Below, one piece after another: positions 52,627 to 61,886 of a DNA stretch of 64,000 nucleotides (within the stretch, counting starts at the first letter, position 1; every line of letters begins with the position of its first letter). This stretch comes from Clostridium sp. CM027 (lineage in GTDB: Bacteria; Bacillota; Clostridia; Clostridiales; Clostridiaceae), in NCBI RefSeq assembly GCF_024730565.1, contig NZ_CP077725.1, positions 1,302,001-1,366,000 on the forward strand, in the 5' to 3' direction. The translations under genes were made by a program, and so were the position numbers. The notes beneath the pieces are model-generated. The model made no database searches and was not told the DNA's origin. It worked only from the letters and a program-made list of their open reading frames with translations.

Positions 52627-52914
52627 ATGGCAAAGAAAATATATGATCAAGTATTTAAAGAAAAACTGGTAAAATTAAATCTAGAAAATAGTAGAACAAT
52701 TCCAAGTCTAATTAAAGAGTATGGTGTATCTAGATCAACCCTTAATGTGTGGATTAAAAGCTATTGTGAAGAATGCAAAGAATCAGAAGAAAAAATATCT
52801 CCTAGTGTTTATGAGGAAAATAAATTATTAAAAAAGCGAACTACTGAATTAGAAAAGGAAAATGCTTTCTTAAAAAAAGCTGCGGCATTCTTCGCCAAGG
52901 AAATAGACAATTAA
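52627..52914 (+). CDS. IS3-family transposase OrfA
   Basis: About 96 residues. An HTH (KLNLENSRTIPSLIKEYGVSRSTLNVWIKSY) is followed by a leucine-zipper coiled coil (YEENKLLKKRTTELEKENAFLKKAAAFFAKE) used for dimerisation. The ATG at 52627 has GGAGAG upstream. As in IS150-like elements, OrfB is made by -1 frameshifting near the 3' end of orfA (an A-rich stretch, AAAAAAGC, lies at about 52873). Confidence 0.92.
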   Translation: MAKKIYDQVFKEKLVKLNLENSRTIPSLIKEYGVSRSTLNVWIKSYCEECKESEEKISPSVYEENKLLKKRTTELEKENAFLKKAAAFFAKEIDN

Positions 52915-53765
52915 TCTACCAGTTTATATTTGCCAACAATAAAGAGTTTGGCATCAGATGGTTATTACGTCGCTTTGAGCTATCACCTAATGCATATTAT
53001 AATTATTTAAAATTCAGAAAAAATATCTATATGGAACAAAAGAAATTAGTTTTAAAACATATACAGAAAATTTTCCACAGTGAAAATGGAAAAATGGGAT
53101 ATAGAATGGTAAAACGCTCATTAGAAAAACAAGGAACTAATTTGAGCTTATTAACTGTGCATAAATATATGAAAGAATTAAATATTAAGTCGGTTTCATT
53201 TAGGAAAAGACCTAATTATGTAAAAGGAACTTCACATAAAGTATTTTCAAATATCCTAAATAGAGATTTTACAGCTGTAGCTAAAAATTTAAAATGGTGT
53301 ACAGATTTCACCTATATACATCTTTCAAGCGGTAGGATAATGTACAATTGTTCTATTTTAGATCTATATGATAGAAGTATTGTAGCAACTAAAATATCTA
53401 ATCATATAACCGCTGAACTAGCTATTGATACACTTAGTGAAGCTATATCTAATCATAAGCCCCCTACGGGATTAATAATTCATAGTGATCAGGGATCGCA
53501 ATATACCTCAAAGGCATTCACTTCCTTTTGCGAGGATAAAAAAATGCAGCAGTCTATGAGCAAAGCAGGTTGTCCATATGATAACGCTCCTATGGAGTCT
53601 TTCTTTGGAAAACTCAAGAATGAACATATTAAGCATTACAGTATTAAAGATGCTCTACATTTAGAAGAACTAACAAATGATTATATTTTTAGATATTATC
53701 ACCATAAACGGCCTCATAGTTCTCTGGGAGGATTAACCCCTTTTGAGAAAAGATATTCTAAGTAA
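52913..53765 (+). CDS. IS3-family transposase OrfB (DDE integrase)
   Basis: From the ATG at 53031, 244 residues; an open frame reaches back to about 52913 (LIYQFIFANNKEFGIRWLLRRF), so the natural product is the OrfAB fusion. The catalytic DDE triad is seen in WCTDFTYI, LIIHSDQGSQYTS and APMESFFGKLKNE, and the RYYHHKRPHSSLGGLTPFE end is typical. Intact. Confidence 0.93.
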
Positions 53766-53790
53766 TTATTTACACACAAGTGTTACAATT

Positions 53791-54387
53791 TTACTTGACC
53801 AGGTCAAAAACAGCAAAACTCGGTGTATGCATTTTTTTAGATGAAACATCATTATGAAATTTTTCTGCCAACCTTCTGCATTTTATTTTTATTCTTTTAT
53901 TTACTGTATAATCATTCCAACTATATGATATGACAGGTAATTTATAACAATAGCTAAATCCAATTCCTTTTAGCCACGCCGAAAGGTAGTTTACTGCACT
54001 ATTACCGCCTACTCCACCCACTGTTGTAACAACTATTGCTTTGTTTTTGAAAAAGTGAGGTCTGTGAAACATATAGCACAAGTGGTCAATCAAATTTTTA
54101 GTCAAAGCGTTTGGTTGCATATTAAAGGTTGTCATTGCAAAAATCACGCCATCACTTTCATCAATTTTATCAATTATTCTCTGCATAATTTTATGATGCG
54201 GACAGTGTTCATGCCCTTTTCTAAAACAAAGACTACATCCAGTGCAAAAGGGTAGTTCCAAATCTGTTAACTGTATTTCCTCAAATGTTGATTCAGGTGA
54301 GATTTCATGTAAATCTTCCTGAATCAATTTAACTAACCGCCATGTATTACCCCTATGAGGGCTTCCATTAAATATTAAATATTTAAT
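53791..54387 (-). pseudogene. NADPH-dependent FMN reductase family protein, 3' end cut by IS3
   Basis: The frame opens KYLIFNGSPHRGNTWRLVKL (flavin phosphate-binding GSPxxGNT), continues with FCTGCSLCFRKGHEHCPHH (Cys cluster) and FAMTTFNMQPNALTKNLIDHL, and ends SFAVFDLVK. The last five residues are encoded by the right end of the IS3 element, so the natural C-terminus is lost. The upstream start, 54387, is ATT, ten bases after GGAG; the first ATG-like alternative would omit the flavin loop. A leader repeat lies about 100 bases upstream. It may still fold, but it is shortened. Confidence 0.75.
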
Positions 54388-54490
54388 ATTATTTCATCTC
54401 CTTCTAAAAATATTCATAGTTCATAGAGCAGTGATGTTTATGAATCCCTTCATCCTTATTTTCTTTTTCAAAGGTAGTATAAATAATATT

Positions 54491-54551
54491 TAATACGCAA
54501 TATTATACTGTTGTAACACAAAATATTTATTTAATTATACTATCATTACCG
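54491..54551 (-). repeat. TCGCAA leader repeat upstream of the FMN reductase gene
   Basis: The minus strand reads CGGTAATGATAGTATAATTA, a spacer, then TTACAA, a nine-base loop and TTGCGT, followed by ATTAAATATTATTTAT, the same tail as copy 63376. The hairpin arms are weakened by two changes. Confidence 0.55.
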
Positions 54552-54598
54552 TAAATTGTATACTAACCCAATATATATATGATAAGTGGCAGGTAAAT

Positions 54599-54678
54599 AG
54601 GTATAGTACAAAGATTCATCTTATGTACTATACCTATTTATCATCAATCTTAGGAAAAAGAAAAAAGGCATTGCTGCC
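54599..54678. repeat. duplicated hairpin and terminator module
   Basis: GGTATAGTACA...TGTACTATACC followed by AAAAAAGGCATTGCTGCC repeats the sequence at 18641-18722 with few differences. Confidence 0.75.
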
Positions 54679-54885
54679 GTTTGTGGCTGTTGGACAATAA
54701 CCTTTTTTCTGTGTTAATTCATCAAAATTACCTATCTCCTCTATCCTTCCATTGTTGGCTACTATTATCCCATCATACATTCTGAGTACTTCATCAACAA
54801 GTTTGTGTGTAACTACCATACACGTCAATTCATCAATACCTAAAATTACAGGTACAGTTGACATACGTGTAAAAACCGGCCACAT
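54634..54885 (-). pseudogene. duplicate fragment of the ABC exporter C-terminus
   Basis: The part reading ILGIDELTCMVVTHKLVDEV, then MYDGIIVANNGRIEEIGNFDELTQKKGY, is nearly identical to the last 60 codons of the exporter gene at 18794. Compared with that locus about 110 bp is missing, exactly between two copies of CCTTTTTTC. At its 5' side the homology ends at 54845, where unrelated, more GC-rich sequence is joined. No function. Confidence 0.85.
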
Positions 54886-54937
54886 TCTGGATATTGATTC
54901 CAGTACATGGCTTTAGTTCTTAAACAATAAAATACTG

Positions 54938-55471
54938 TTATGAATTAACATAAGTGATTATTTTATCTATATTTTTCTTTCTTGTAAAATCTACGGGCTT
55001 ATCGTAGCAGGCTAGCATGCCTCTTTCATCAGGTGTTAAATCTTTTTTCATCTTCACCTTCATCTGCATCTTCCATTTTAGTAATGTCATAAGCACCTTA
55101 TCAAAAGGCTTTAGTTTACTATAATTAAATCCACCTCTTAAATAAAAGAACTGTATATGTTTCTGTTCTCCAGGAGTAAAGTTTGTATTTCTTACTTCAT
55201 CTATCGCCTCTTGGCTAGAGGGAGATGCTCCCGTTGCAAAAATAATGACTTTTTTATCTTTAAGTATATCCAAGTTCTTTGTTATATATTTTACTCCATT
55301 GATACCAACAGCATACAAACTGCCACCGTAAATCACGATGTCATAGGCTGCCACTATATTGGTTGCAACATTTGAAACATCAAAAATATCAGCCGATAAC
55401 TCCTCTGCAATCCATTCTGCATATTGCTTTGTAAAACCTGTTTTTGATTTGTAAATTACTACAACTTTCAT
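54938..55471 (-). CDS. flavodoxin-domain protein (HemG-like)
   Basis: 177 residues. The N-terminal KVVVIYKSKTGFTKQYAEWIAEEL is the FMN-phosphate loop (S/T-x-T-G-x-T), with IVIYGGSLYAVGINGVKYI and VIIFATGASPSSQEA further on. The size and the basic C-terminus fit the flavodoxin/protoporphyrinogen-oxidase-like proteins of clostridia. The ATG at 55471 has GAGG eight bases upstream; the 15-codon extension upstream lacks a ribosome site. Electron carrier or quinone reductase-like role; partner unknown. Confidence 0.88.
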   Translation of the reverse strand: MKVVVIYKSKTGFTKQYAEWIAEELSADIFDVSNVATNIVAAYDIVIYGGSLYAVGINGVKYITKNLDILKDKKVIIFATGASPSSQEAIDEVRNTNFTPGEQKHIQFFYLRGGFNYSKLKPFDKVLMTLLKWKMQMKVKMKKDLTPDERGMLACYDKPVDFTRKKNIDKIITYVNS

Positions 55472-55589
55472 TATTAGAACCTCTTTCAATATAAATTTCT
55501 TGGAATTAAAATACAACTAAGCCTTACATCTACCTAAAATCAATAAAGAGATAGCTTCTACGTTCCAAATCATAATCTATTGGCTCCTT

Positions 55590-55799
55590 TTATTTTCTTG
55601 AAACTCCTTTAACAAGGAGTTCTACATAAGCATTTGTTGTAGCAGTTATTATATTTTCATCATAAACGTTATTTAACACAATCATAGTAACCACACCCAA
55701 TATACTTGTAGTCATTAAAACTGCTGTAAATTTTGTATCATTTATAACAAAATCATCTGAGGAAACACCTTTATTTAGCATATTTACAAGTAGGTTTAC
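55590..55799 (-). pseudogene. TetR regulator C-terminal fragment
   Basis: About 63 residues (NDTKFTAVLMTTSILGVVTMIVLNN, then ITATTNAYVELLVKGVS) with the feel of a TetR ligand-domain end and no HTH. It lies upstream of the flavodoxin gene, whose regulator it may once have been. The 5' part is replaced by the lipase remnant. Confidence 0.5.
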
Positions 55800-57081
55800 T
55801 TAATATCCCTCATTTTTAAGGGTTGATATAATCTCTACATATTTTTCCATTACATCAAATCCTTTATAATCATCTCTTCTTAAATCTATAATATCTCCAT
55901 GAGAGATTCCACGCCTATGCTTATTTTTAAGCACACCTTTAAATTCTCCCCATTTAGCAGAATTAATAGATACTAAACCATCATTTTCACCTTCCGTTAA
56001 CTTCACTAAAATATAAGGAATGGTCACTATATAATCACTAAACATATGCTTTATAAAGCTTATCAGGCATATTACAAGCAATATCAACAAACTTACATCC
56101 TCTATGAGGTGATGACACCATTGTTAGCGATGCAACATATTCCCCCATCTCTAACTTACTAATCATATAACGTGCATCTAATCCACCTTTTGAATGTGCT
56201 ATAATATTTACCTTTTCACATCCTGTTGCCTTAACAATATCAAGAATTTTATCTTTAATGTCCTGCGCATTACATTCCACTGTTCCCCAAGCTTCTTGAT
56301 TTCCATAATAAACTGTTGCCCCATTACGAATCAATTCCTTAGGTATTCTTCCCCAATAATTAATGTATTTTAAATCTCTAAATCCAACTCCATGAACTAA
56401 CACAAGAGGATATTTTGTTTTACATACCTCTAAGTCAACACGTGCTTCATTATTAATTACCTTATAACACTCATGATCATATTCTATTTTTGCAATATGA
56501 CAAGCATACAACATTATAAAAATATTTATAATTGGAATAAAGACCATAACGGCTACTATATATCTTTTTAATATACTTAGCCTTCTTGAAGTACATAAGA
56601 TTCGTAACATTCCATTTGCAAGTAAAGTAATAGTAGTCAATACCATAATAATAACATCTATTACAACGATATTATTAGAAATAACGAAGTCTTTTATTGC
56701 TTTAAACCCTATTATGTATATTAAGATTTGAATAAACGCTACATACAATCCATAGAGAACAAGACGTTTGCCACCTAACATTACCTTTAATCTAATGTTA
56801 ACAATTTGCTTAAATGCGTTTGGGGCTATGTTTATTTTTAACCAAATATAAAAACTGAAAATAATTATTTGGATTAAAATAATCCATTTGCATATAACTT
56901 TATCTTGTCCAAATTTAGTGCGTTCGCTAAAAAGCCACCCTAACAAAACAATATGAGGTGCAAAAATAAAATATATGCTCATGAATTTTTTATTGAGTAA
57001 AAGTACCTTATTGCTAAGATCTAAGCATATGATGCTTATTATTAGTATTGCTAAAGCAAACGTTATTATAAATACTATCAT
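55800..57081 (-). pseudogene. membrane-anchored lipase/alpha-beta hydrolase, deleted and frameshifted
   Basis: The first part (57081-56038) has about six N-terminal spans, then the hydrolase core: LVLVHGVGFRDLKYINYWGRIP (oxyanion region), NIIAHSKGGLDARYMI (nucleophile Ser) and SSPHRGCKFVDIAC. At about 56040 it changes frame and jumps to a C-terminal part (MFSDYIVTIPYILVKLTEGENDGLVSINSAKWGEF, then HRRGISHGDIIDLRR) with the acid and His of the triad. Intact relatives carry an intervening lid region that is missing here. Inactive as written. Confidence 0.8.
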
Positions 57082-57264
57082 TTAAATCCACCCTTTAATT
57101 CTGCACATTCTTAATATAAAATGTTTTAAAATTCATGTATTAACATTACTTATATTGGTATTCCAAACAAAGAATCTTTTTCCATTGATTCATCACTAGG
57201 TTTGCTTTGTTTATTATAGTTATTTCTATTACTAACTTTCGGAAATTTTTTATGATTATTGCCT

Positions 57265-57690
57265 TTACTCATATGTCTTCTTTATGCCATCTTCTATAAT
57301 TTTAAACAGATTTTCAAAATTAATAGGCTTACTGATATAATCATCCATACCAGCTTCTATACACTTAACTCTAGCGCCATCCATAAGCCTTACTAATTCT
57401 TTACTAATTTCAAGACCAAGACCAGTTCCTCCAAATTTTCTAGTATTTGAGTTATCTGCCTGTGTAAACGGCTTAAATAGTTGATTTAAATCCTCTTGAC
57501 TAAGGTTTAAATTAAAATATATATATATGTCCTACCTTTAAAAATTCCTATAAGTACAAGAGTGGGAACTTTTTCGACATTAATTTACCATATCCTCCTA
57601 AAATACTCAATAAAATGCTTACAATATGCCCAAGTTCACTTTCCAAAATTAAAACCGGAATTCAAGAAACAGTGGTCGCATTATTTCATC
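57265..57690 (-). pseudogene. hybrid histidine kinase/response regulator remnant
   Basis: A minus-strand frame reads [41 protein letters not shown] (ATPase G2 box) and then passes in frame into [18 protein letters not shown] receiver sequence ([25 protein letters not shown]). The stretch between, the end of the kinase and most of the receiver with its Asp, is deleted. Further upstream the frame has a TAG (about 57542) and weak kinase-like residues. Non-functional. Confidence 0.75.
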
Positions 57691-57924
57691 CGGACTTGAC
57701 CCTGCAGTAATATCTACCCATAAACTTCATCACACAGTTGACTACATTTCTGAACCTAACCAGACTTGGTGAAGAAATGTGTCTTGTCTAAGATTTGAAG
57801 ATTTTCTTGATTTGAAAAATAGACTTGAGTACATCACATGACCTATTCGAAATACTCTCGAGCAAGGCAAACGACAACATTCTGTTATACGAGAACATTG
57901 TCCCTACTTCAATCATTTATTCCT
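57691..57924. other. degenerate sequence between pseudogene and DUF2262 gene
   Basis: Moderately GC-rich compared with its surroundings, with stops in all frames, so probably decayed coding DNA. I could not assign it to a family. Confidence 0.35.
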
Positions 57925-58743
57925 CTATCCAGTAATATCTGCATCATTTGGCCCGTCAGTCAAATTGCCTGAAATTAAAATTGAATGTCCCCAGAATAAG
58001 TCACCATCATTGTGCCAAAATTCGAATTCACCATTTGGGTTTATAGTAATTTCTTCAAGTATTATACAATTTCTGAACTGCTCAGATGTTACCTTGTCCT
58101 CTTCTTCCTCAAGCCAACTTTCATTTTTGATTTTCAATAATTCATGTACAGCATATTTGCATACACGGTTATTCCATGTTACCTGATCTTCCCATAAGGT
58201 TTTTGCAACCTGTAGACCTAAATTTATGCCCTCTGGTTCATCTACCGACAAATTCAGTTTAATACTTTTCCCATTCCAGCTTATATCTCCTATATACCAA
58301 TTAACTTGCCTATTAAAAGTAAATGTTCCTAAGATACTATCAATATAAATAATTGGTTTTTTAAGTTCCTCTAAATATACGTTTAATTCATTATCATTTG
58401 AAACAAATTCAATAAATCCTTCAAAAAGTGCATCAGATCTACCAAATACACTCTCCTCTATAACACGAGCATTAATTTTTATTATTGTCTCAGGCCTAAT
58501 CATATTTCTAATATCATTCAGTTCCTCATGAGTAACTTTTCGTCTAATATGTAATGGTTCAGTCTTTAGATATTCCTTCACAACTCTCCATGCAACAAGT
58601 TTCACACCTAAAGTCCATAGCTTCTCACCACCTGTTCTTCCAGCACTAACTCCGTTTATATCCACTATACCTATAACCTCTGATATAGGACATGATCCAA
58701 GTTGTTCTAACAACTGTTTTTCACTTTTAGCCACGTCTTTCAT
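57925..58743 (-). CDS. DUF2262 domain protein
   Basis: 272 residues, soluble. The C-terminal region (CIILEEITINPNGEFEFWHNDGDLFWGHSILISGNLTDG) matches the DUF2262 pattern with its WxxDGDLFxGHxI core. The N-terminal 140 residues, with INARVIEESVFGRSDALFEGF, are the usual companion region. An AGGAGG ribosome site lies seven bases upstream. Proteins of this kind are often immunity- or toxin-associated accessory genes, but no toxin is seen beside it. Function unknown. Confidence 0.8.
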   Translation of the reverse strand: MKDVAKSEKQLLEQLGSCPISEVIGIVDINGVSAGRTGGEKLWTLGVKLVAWRVVKEYLKTEPLHIRRKVTHEELNDIRNMIRPETIIKINARVIEESVFGRSDALFEGFIEFVSNDNELNVYLEELKKPIIYIDSILGTFTFNRQVNWYIGDISWNGKSIKLNLSVDEPEGINLGLQVAKTLWEDQVTWNNRVCKYAVHELLKIKNESWLEEEEDKVTSEQFRNCIILEEITINPNGEFEFWHNDGDLFWGHSILISGNLTDGPNDADITG

Positions 58744-58810
58744 TTTTTATCCTCCTAATTCTATAATTTCATTTACTTTTCTATGGGAGCACCTTATACC
58801 ACAATTTACT

Positions 58811-59431
58811 TCAGGAAAAACCATCCTTATAATAAGCGATAAAATCCGGTGTTTTATTTAAATATTGAAAAACTGGCTTTAATCTATTTACTAAATTAAT
58901 CCCAATCAACAAGAGTGCATTATCAAAGAAATCGCTTTTAAACGCTATTGCTTTACTAATATCTAAAATATGATGTTCATTATTAATACAATAATAAGCA
59001 TCTAAAATCTCCTTAGATTCCTTAGATAAGATTTCTTCAAAAAACCTATATGAAAAATCAGCTGGGTTATATCTCAGTCCATCTAATCCTAAAGTCTGAA
59101 CTTGTTTATAATTTGAGTCTTCTTTCACACTTATTTCTAGCGCTTCATTGGTATTAATTGATATCCCTATCCCTCCAACCTCAGTATCTATTTCTAATAC
59201 AACAACATATACATCTCTGTTTTCTTTTTCTTTGCTAAACTCAATAATTTTCCTTTCGCAGTCTAAAAACAATAAATCTTCAATTTCTTTTTCATTAACT
59301 AGAAATACTTCTTTTCCTTTAATACTATCAAGCTCTTCAAAGGTCTTATTTGAATAGTAAACTTTGTATCCCTCACCAACTTTAGTTCTTTCACCATTAA
59401 TTAATTGCTGTAGCCACGCACAATACTCCAT
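58811..59431 (-). CDS. hypothetical protein
   Basis: 206 residues from the ATG at 59431 (GGGGAGG eight bases upstream). Soluble and acidic (YCAWLQQLINGERTKVGEGYKVYYSN..., VVVLEIDTEVGGIGISINTNE..., YNPADFSYRFFEEILSKESKEILDAYY). The mixed alpha/beta pattern recalls small SMI1/DUF4303-like immunity proteins, but I could not identify the family. It ends 68 bases before the DUF2262 gene on the same strand, so the two may be cotranscribed. Confidence 0.7.
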   Translation of the reverse strand: MEYCAWLQQLINGERTKVGEGYKVYYSNKTFEELDSIKGKEVFLVNEKEIEDLLFLDCERKIIEFSKEKENRDVYVVVLEIDTEVGGIGISINTNEALEISVKEDSNYKQVQTLGLDGLRYNPADFSYRFFEEILSKESKEILDAYYCINNEHHILDISKAIAFKSDFFDNALLLIGINLVNRLKPVFQYLNKTPDFIAYYKDGFS

Positions 59432-59620
59432 ATACACACCTCCCCGGTTTCATGAAAACTTATAAATATTTAATTATTTGTCACTATTTCATCAAAGTAT
59501 CAATTAGTTTGTACCTTCTTTTTTGATCGGATTTTCAATCACGCTAAATCCACTCCCAGCATTTCATTTATCTATTAAACTTTATTCTATCTTATCTAAA
59601 TTGGTTGTTATTTAAGATAG

Positions 59621-60529
59621 TCATTCCAATGATAATTCAGATTTAAATGCTATTATGGCATTTCCTGAAATTTTAATTTCTACAGGTTCTTTATTTTCTA
59701 TCTTTACCTCAACGTCGATAATACCTGTTCTTTTTATAGCTTCACCTTGTTTAGCTTTGAATCTAAATAAAGAATTATTATGATTAACCAATTTGTGATG
59801 AACCAGATATGCACCCAAAGGACCATTTGCATTACCAGTTACAGGATCTTCATTAATGCCTATCGCAGGAGCAAACATTCTGCCATGTACTAAAATATCA
59901 GTATCTTGAGTATTAACTGTAAAAACGTAATATCCATTACACTTAATATCGTTGCTCAATTTAGAAAGGGCATCATAATTTGGTTTCATTTTATTTAAAG
60001 TTTCAATGTTTTTTATACCAATCATAACCTTAGAGTGACCTGTTGAAACTACCTGTATTGGATAATCTTCTAGTAAATCCTTATTACTTATATTCAACGC
60101 CAATGTAATATTTTTTATATTTATTCCATCAATAATCGATCCAAATTCAATCTTACCTTGTGTCATAATAATTTTATAGTCATCATTTTCTTTTACTATA
60201 TCAACAGGTAAAATTCCAGCACCAGTTTTATGATAAACCCTAGAAGTAACAAGCCTGTTTTCAATTGCACGGGCATAGTGAGCCGCAATAGTTGCATGTC
60301 CACAAATTGGCACTTCATTTGTTGGAGTGAAAAACCGTATGTGAACATCATACTCATCATTATTTGAAGATAGAATAAATGCTGTTTCAGAATTATTAAG
60401 TTCCCTAGCTATTTTCTGCATTTCAGCTTCAGTTAATCCGTCAGCATTTGTTATTACTCCAGCTGGATTTCCAGAAAACTTCTCCTTAGTGAATGAGTCA
60501 ATTTGGTATAAATTATATTTCCTTGTCAT
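59621..60529 (-). CDS. PhzF family isomerase/epimerase-like protein
   Basis: 302 residues with the two-domain PhzF fold. The catalytic Glu48 stands in ELNNSETAFIL. Further family landmarks are FTPTNEVPICGHATIAAHYA, GKIEFG, and NEDPVTGNANGPLGAYLVHH in the second half. Members catalyse proton shifts in phenazine and other pathways; the substrate here is unknown. GGGGGG precedes the ATG. Monocistronic. Confidence 0.93.
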   Translation of the reverse strand: MTRKYNLYQIDSFTKEKFSGNPAGVITNADGLTEAEMQKIARELNNSETAFILSSNNDEYDVHIRFFTPTNEVPICGHATIAAHYARAIENRLVTSRVYHKTGAGILPVDIVKENDDYKIIMTQGKIEFGSIIDGINIKNITLALNISNKDLLEDYPIQVVSTGHSKVMIGIKNIETLNKMKPNYDALSKLSNDIKCNGYYVFTVNTQDTDILVHGRMFAPAIGINEDPVTGNANGPLGAYLVHHKLVNHNNSLFRFKAKQGEAIKRTGIIDVEVKIENKEPVEIKISGNAIIAFKSELSLE

Positions 60530-60688
60530 AATATCCCCCCTAAGGCAGTATCAATTTATATGACACAATCTGTCTATTTCGTCTGCTCTCTCAAGTAATT
60601 TTGCAATTGTTTATTACGAGATTTACGAACAATGTGACTTAACTACAATTGTTAATAATTCTTATTCTTTCAGTGATGTAATTTATGT

Positions 60689-61219
60689 TTATAATTTTCG
60701 TAGAATATATTCAGTAAAATCTTTTACTATATTATCATCAATTTGGTCTAAAACTTTGTTTTTTAAGAGCAATGTTAAGATTAGCAACCCAACAAAAATA
60801 TTAATATATACATCTTTTAAGTCAAACGTGAAAAAACCATTTACTAATATGTAATCTAAACTACCGTTCCAAAAAATCTTGTCAATTAATGAACACATAG
60901 CACCAGAAAATATAAAAGCATACATGCTATTAATAGTTTTGTTAGTTCCAAATTGTTTATTTAAATATTGATAAAACAGATATATTAATATACTCATAAT
61001 TGCCACTAGTGAAATATGTATATACTTACTGATACCTAATTGCAACATAGAATTAAACCATGAATAGTGCCTATTGAACATAGGCTCAAAGTATAGCAAA
61101 TGAGGCAATATTGTAGATCTCTTGTCAAGAAAATTGTTGTTAATTACTATTTTAATAACCTGATCTATTGTTACTAAAATAAGCACTACTATATATGTCT
61201 TTTTGTTTTGAATTTTCAT
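60689..61219 (-). CDS. LspA-like (signal peptidase II family) membrane protein
   Basis: 176 residues and four spans. It keeps the LspA order of conserved points: an Asp near the end of TM1 (TIDQVIKIVI), Asp113 (GAMCSLIDKI), Asp122 (SLDYI) and Asp136 (FDLKDVYI). The last two correspond to the catalytic aspartates of lipoprotein signal peptidase. The sequence is divergent (no GNxxDR), so it is probably a second, specialised LspA rather than the housekeeping one. GGTGG precedes the ATG. Confidence 0.75.
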   Translation of the reverse strand: MKIQNKKTYIVVLILVTIDQVIKIVINNNFLDKRSTILPHLLYFEPMFNRHYSWFNSMLQLGISKYIHISLVAIMSILIYLFYQYLNKQFGTNKTINSMYAFIFSGAMCSLIDKIFWNGSLDYILVNGFFTFDLKDVYINIFVGLLILTLLLKNKVLDQIDDNIVKDFTEYILRKL

Positions 61220-61272
61220 ATTTATTCTGCACCACCTAATATAATTAATTTTTTTACATCTTTCACATTTAA

Positions 61273-61430
61273 CTAGCGCTTATCGCTATATCTATCTGAG
61301 TATCTAGCAGGAACCGCATATTCAATTTCATATAAGAGGAATACCCAATCTGAAAATTTAATTTCATACCATTTGCCTCGCCGTATTATAGAATTTAGAC
61401 GCAAAATATATTTTATATCATACCATGGTT
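61273..61430 (-). pseudogene. unknown gene C-terminal remnant
   Basis: An open minus-strand stretch of about 50 codons (WYDIKYILRLNSIIRRGKWY, then FSDWVFLLYEIEYAVPARYS) ends in a TAG. There is no start codon or ribosome site, and a stop lies just upstream. Looks like a protein tail; family unknown. Confidence 0.4.
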
Positions 61431-61607
61431 ACCATTAATTTCATATAATCATACATAATAAAACTACCTAACTGCCCAGGTGCCCTTCTATTTATTTCTC
61501 TCCTTAATGATTAAAATAACATATTAATCACAATTCATAATATGAGAAACTAATAAAATATAAAATGTGTACAGGCTATATTATTTCAGTAATTGATAGT
61601 CTGACAT

Positions 61608-61871
61608 CTAAATTTTAAATAATATCCACCTACAAGTACCCATCTCATACTTTAGCTCATATAACTTTTCAGCTCCGTCAATTACACTCTGACACTTATA
61701 AATAATCATAATATTACCTGCCAATTTCTCAGTATCTTTTACTATAACCTTATCTATTTTTATAACTTGCATAGGTTCATCGCCTACTTGCATTCTAAAC
61801 CTTATAGGCTTTATATCGCCTTTATTATCCGTGTATGAAACCATTTCTACAGGTAATGCTAAAACCTTCAT
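61608..61871 (-). CDS. small protein cotranscribed with dinB
   Basis: 87 residues (VLALPVEMVSYTDNKGDIKPIRFRMQ, then VIKIDKVIVKDTEKLAGNIMIIYKCQSVIDGAEKLYELKYEMGTCRW). A short beta-rich protein, GAGGAGG ribosome site, 15 bases after the dinB stop and so in the same SOS-controlled operon. Small proteins of this type accompany dinB in other clostridia; the role is not known. Confidence 0.75.
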   Translation of the reverse strand: MKVLALPVEMVSYTDNKGDIKPIRFRMQVGDEPMQVIKIDKVIVKDTEKLAGNIMIIYKCQSVIDGAEKLYELKYEMGTCRWILFKI

Positions 61872-61886
61872 TTATTATAAACCTCC

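Larger units (their letters stand above)
52552..53806 (+). mobile_element. IS3-family (IS150-like) insertion sequence, complete
   Basis: 1255 bp. The terminal inverted repeats are TGACCTGATATACTAAAGTT on the left and TGACCTGGTCAAGTAAAATT on the right (complement), both continuing GTAACACT. Two intact frames lie inside. The flanks share AAA, consistent with a 3-bp duplication but not proof of it. It cuts off the 3' end of the FMN-reductase-like gene to its right. Confidence 0.93.

Noticed and set aside
53791-53806. A natural C-terminus for the FMN reductase
   Set aside because: The last codons coincide with the IS3 right inverted repeat, so the end is IS-encoded.
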